Shown piece by piece: positions 60,816 through 64,000 of a stretch of 64,000 bases of DNA. Origin of the DNA: Nautilus pompilius (lineage: Eukaryota; Mollusca; Cephalopoda; Nautilida; Nautilidae); NCBI GenBank assembly GCA_018389105.1, contig JACATO010000645.1:310001-374000 (forward strand), read 5' to 3'. The position numbers and the translations under genes are program-made. Each line of letters opens with the position of its first letter. Within the stretch, counting starts at the first letter, position 1. The notes under the pieces were generated by a model. It saw only the letters and a list, made by a program, of their open reading frames with translations, was not told where the DNA came from and did no database searches.

Positions 60816-63680
60816 CTGAAAAAGAAAAATTAATTTAAAATTAACTATAATGAATTGCATTCATTCTAAAAGAAATTAAGCTATTGCACACAAACATAGT
60901 TTTAATGAACATGAGTTTATAACTATTTTTATTCTGCAGAAATTAATAATTCAAATCCAAATGTTTTTGCTTGTAAATTTTTAGAAAAAAATTTATTATT
61001 ATTATTATTATCTGGTGTATAATAATTAATTTAAAAGCAGTGCAACTGCCAGCATTATACAGAGTCTTAGTCAGGGATAGATTATATTAAAAAAATGAAA
61101 TTATTACTTATTGTTTACCAGTCTCAGAAATTTTCAGCTGTAAGCAAATTACAGATTAATATTTCGGTATAAAAGCCTGACTACTGCTACTAGATTTTTA
61201 ATTTTACATCAACTTTTCTCAGGTATTTATAGATTATTTTATTAACTGATGGAGTGTTTCTAAAAATATAAGAAAAGCTTTTAAATGGACATTTTTTAAA
61301 AAATATGATAAAACCATTAATTTTTTTCTACATCAAAACAGAAAACAACAGAAAATCCATTGGCAATAATAAAAAAAAAAACAACAAAAACAGAGGTGTG
61401 AGGGTAGGGAAACATGAAATTATTGCAACCTATAAACATAATATAAATCAGAATTGTAATTGCTTTGGATTTTTGTTTGTTTTCAATGATACAAAAAAAT
61501 ACAAGAGGAGACTGCATTTGAAATTTATATTGCAAGTATATTATCAGTTCATATTTAAGGCCTCTTTGATGTCTGAATTCCAGAAATTTTTTTTAATTAC
61601 CAGCAATACATGCACATTCATGCAGATTTATAAGGTTGTACTCACCTCATCTTTACCAAGAAGTACTTTAGTAGAATAAGTAGGAATTTCATTTCCCTCT
61701 GTGAAATTCAGTACAGCATCTCTCCAAACATGGACCTGGAAAGAATATGAAATAAATTACAAACTATTTTCATGAATATGATAAGTTAATGACATAAACA
61801 TCCTATCAATGTAATAAATGATCGGATGACTTTGGTATCACACTTAGACAAACTTAGTCAGTCAGTCAATGTTTTATTTTCGGATGGTGATTTAAAGCTA
61901 ATTGAACTCATCATAAATTCACAAAAGCTCTCTGGTGACTGATTTATTTTTGTTCTTAACTTCCTTCAGGGTAAAAAAAAATAGATGTAAGCTTTAGATT
62001 AACTGTCCCTGGCAAAATTAAAGAGAGAGTAGCTGTAGGATTTGTAGAGGTTATACGTTTTTGTTTGTTTTTTTAATTCTAAAATCTGTTTCTAAAAAAA
62101 TATGAATCATGTAGCTGTAATCAAGTGCTTGGTCACAAAGCTCTTGGACCGATCACTGCTCATTCTCAATGATAACTTCATGTAGTAACAACTTTTATCA
62201 CCACCCAGCAATCTTCTCCTGTCTTCAGCAGTCTTGTGCCTTTTTAGAATCTACAGAGCCCCCATCTGATATTAGACAGCTGTCACTTTAAGATAAGCAA
62301 TAGAGAAATGAAAAGTAATCTTTTCTTCAAAACAAAAGAAATCAATCTCAAATCTGGAAAAATCCAAACTAATATATAATACAGGTTTAATTTAGAATCC
62401 CATAATGTCCAAACATGCAGCGTTACTACTTGGGGCATTTTTTTTTGTTTAAGGTTGTGTGTGCACCTTGTTATGTAAAGTTTTTTTGTTGTTTTTGATG
62501 TGAATCAAAAGATTAACCAACCAACCATGAAACCAGTCATTTATTTAACACCACAATGCAATTCTAGTGTGTAATTACTCGGGTCCTCAGGGAAACTGAT
62601 TTTAATTTAGTGCACAGGGATTGAGGACCCCTGATTTTCATCTTAATTTCAATGTGTAGCATGGTGATGAAATGGCATTGAAGCAACACAGCACTGCATC
62701 CCTGGATTAGTCATTTTTAAATGCTACTAGATGTAGAATGGCACTTTGCCAAAACAGATTACGTTTGATGGCTACGGAACTTGCTAGGAGAGAGGACCAC
62801 AGATCAGTGTGCCAGAGCATGGAGAAGGCTGCCAGGACCACTGTTGACACATCTTACTAATGGGATGAGAAGGAATTAACCAGATGAGCAAACCTGAACC
62901 TCCATGGGCTCTAAAATAACATGACAGATTTAAGGAGCAGATATGAGATCCTTCATGTTTATGAGGTAATATGCCAGGCAGTATAAGGAGCAGGTGTCTC
63001 ATTCACATGGATTGGCCAAATCATTTTCCACACTTTAATTTATTCAAATACATTTGGAACATGCGCAAGGTTATGATTGCAACACAGAAATACCTTTGCT
63101 GAAGAATGGGACAATCCCAGATCAATATTCAGACTACTTATCAAGAGCACAAGGCTAACATTTATGCTAGAGACTCTCACACAGAATACTGACTTTCTGA
63201 GCAGGAATTTTCCACTTCAAAGCAAAATCTCAATTTAAATGTTTTCAAGGGGTGTCTCCATTGGTCCATGTAATTTCATTATTTAATTATATCTTCCCAA
63301 CATTAATTTTCTTTAAATTAACCGTTACACATGCATCTTAATGGTGCCAAACAACATTTTGATATTGATTTTATATCCATCAATCTAAACAAATTTTTAG
63401 TAGTATATTTGATTACGATAGTGTTTTAAACATATACAACTCAATAAACTTTGATGATGAGAAAGTTAACTGAAATCTTCTTTAAGAATGAGTGTGCTTG
63501 TTAACTTCTATCAGATTCTTTATTTTAGATTTTTTAAACATTCTTTATGAAATTCAGCAGATATTCATTAGCATTTACCAGACTTCCAAGTTTTTGGTTT
63601 TGTGTAACTATAAGAAAAACATAATCTTCGTAACTGCTGCAAACAATGTTGGTGAAGTTGGATCCGATTTCTGCAAAAGT
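60666..63680 (-). CDS. PSMG3: Proteasome assembly chaperone 3, 5' end outside window
   Basis: Whole-gene entry. PSMG3 (PAC3) pairs with PSMG4 and helps build the alpha ring of the 20S proteasome in the cytosol. Three minus-strand exons join in phase 0 into 113 codons plus stop. The product reads TFAEIGSNFTNIVCSSYEDY, then VFLIVTQNQKLGSL, a variable middle, STKVLLGKDEPMLHILAKNV and a C-terminus ending CELVQQCKVWTQ. These line up with human PSMG3 blocks TQVVCTAFSSHILVLVTQFG, TTKVLLGQDEPLIHVFAKNL and REVIRVCQVW. The human protein is about 122 residues, so only a short N-terminus is missing. It lies in the same orientation as DOCK, with its stop about 2.7 kb before the DOCK start. Confidence 0.92.
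60816..61645 (-). other. PSMG3 intron
   Basis: AT-rich, with a short (ATT)n run near 61000-61010 and A-rich tracts. The plus-strand reading frame at 61305-61679 overlaps the next exon antisense and has no recognisable domain. Confidence 0.6.
61646..61735 (-). CDS. PSMG3: PSMG3 middle exon
   Basis: Thirty codons, phase 0, acceptor TTCCAG, donor GTGAGT. Encodes VHVWRDAVLNFTEGNEIPTY and STKVLLGKDE. TKVLLG.DE is the strongest PSMG3 signature in the window. Confidence 0.93.
61736..63578 (-). other. PSMG3 intron
   Basis: No coding match found. The stretch 62540-63010 is richer in G and C than its flanks and holds a 9-base inverted repeat (GGGTCCTCA at 62580, TGAGGACCC at 62621). It may be an unclassified repeat. 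Confidence 0.6.
63579..63680 (-). CDS. PSMG3: PSMG3 exon (first visible)
   Basis: Thirty-four codons, phase 0 at both ends, acceptor TTGCAG, donor GTAAAT. Encodes TFAEIGSNFTNIVCSSYEDY and VFLIVTQNQKLGSL, the first beta-strands of the PAC3 fold. Confidence 0.88.
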
Positions 63681-64000
63681 CTGCAAAATATTTGAAAATA
63701 AAAGAAAAAGAATTTAAATGCTTAGCATAGATATCCAGCTAATTTTGATGGTACTAGCAAATATTTCTACAATAATGTGTACTCTAAGTAGAGAAAGAGA
63801 GATCAATTTTCAAAATTAGTTCTCAGTTTGGATTTACATAAAAAAAATGTTATCCAAGAATTGGTACCAGAAAAAATTCAAAGAAAACTCAGCAAGATAC
63901 CATTACAGTGATGCTATTTCAGCTGGATTTTAGTTGAATGTCCCTAGTATATTGTAGTGAGTATGTAAACAGTTGGAGGAAACTAGCTTATCCTACCTGA
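63681..64000 (-). other. PSMG3 upstream intron and possible edge of first exon
   Basis: AT-rich intron. The last ten bases of the window read TCAGGTAGGA on the minus strand and could be the end of the missing exon followed by a donor, but four bases of exon cannot be confirmed. No start codon is visible. Confidence 0.35.

Noticed and set aside
1-64000. Retrovirus-like, LTR or Polinton-type element
   Set aside because: I looked for pol, capsid and envelope-like blocks and long direct terminal repeats and saw none that I could support.

Overview
The window looks like animal nuclear DNA. It is AT-rich, with long spliced introns, GT-AG splice sites, many decayed DNA transposons, LINE tails and a tRNA-derived SINE. 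The two host genes recognised resemble their vertebrate counterparts clearly but not closely. I infer an invertebrate bilaterian; a mollusc (possibly a cephalopod) is my best guess from intron size and repeat mix, but the sequence alone does not prove it.

Almost the whole window is one gene read on the minus strand: a DOCK-C subfamily guanine-nucleotide exchange factor (DOCK6/7/8 group, closest by eye to DOCK7). I placed 25 consecutive coding exons between 57955 (start codon) and 2895. They join in one open frame of 1,037 codons with matching intron phases. This covers the N-terminal DOCK-C/D region, the DHR-1 (C2-like, lipid-binding) domain at about residues 560-730, and the first part of the helical-repeat region. 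The catalytic DHR-2 domain and the stop codon must lie beyond position 1.

Upstream of it, on the same strand, is the proteasome assembly chaperone 3 gene (PSMG3/PAC3). Three coding exons are visible (63579-63680, 61646-61735, 60666-60815, with stop); its first exon lies off the right edge. About 2.7 kb separate the PSMG3 stop from the DOCK start.

The introns and spacer hold a fossil record of transposons. At least five relics are pogo/Tigger-like (2120, 9830, 14549, 18359, 48055). One is a piggyBac-like relic flanked by TTAA (23382-24602). Several are Tc1/mariner relics of more than one family, on both strands. Three are tails of one non-LTR retrotransposon (LINE) family (6035, 44930, 52700), and two are tRNA-derived SINE copies (27285, 56850). 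There are also short unclassified repeats and microsatellites. I saw no rRNA, functional tRNA, CRISPR array, operon or retrovirus-like element. The window reads as an ordinary housekeeping and signalling locus; the more unusual items are the LINE family with its conserved C-terminal block, the deleted transposon copies, and the short leader motifs next to the DOCK start codon.
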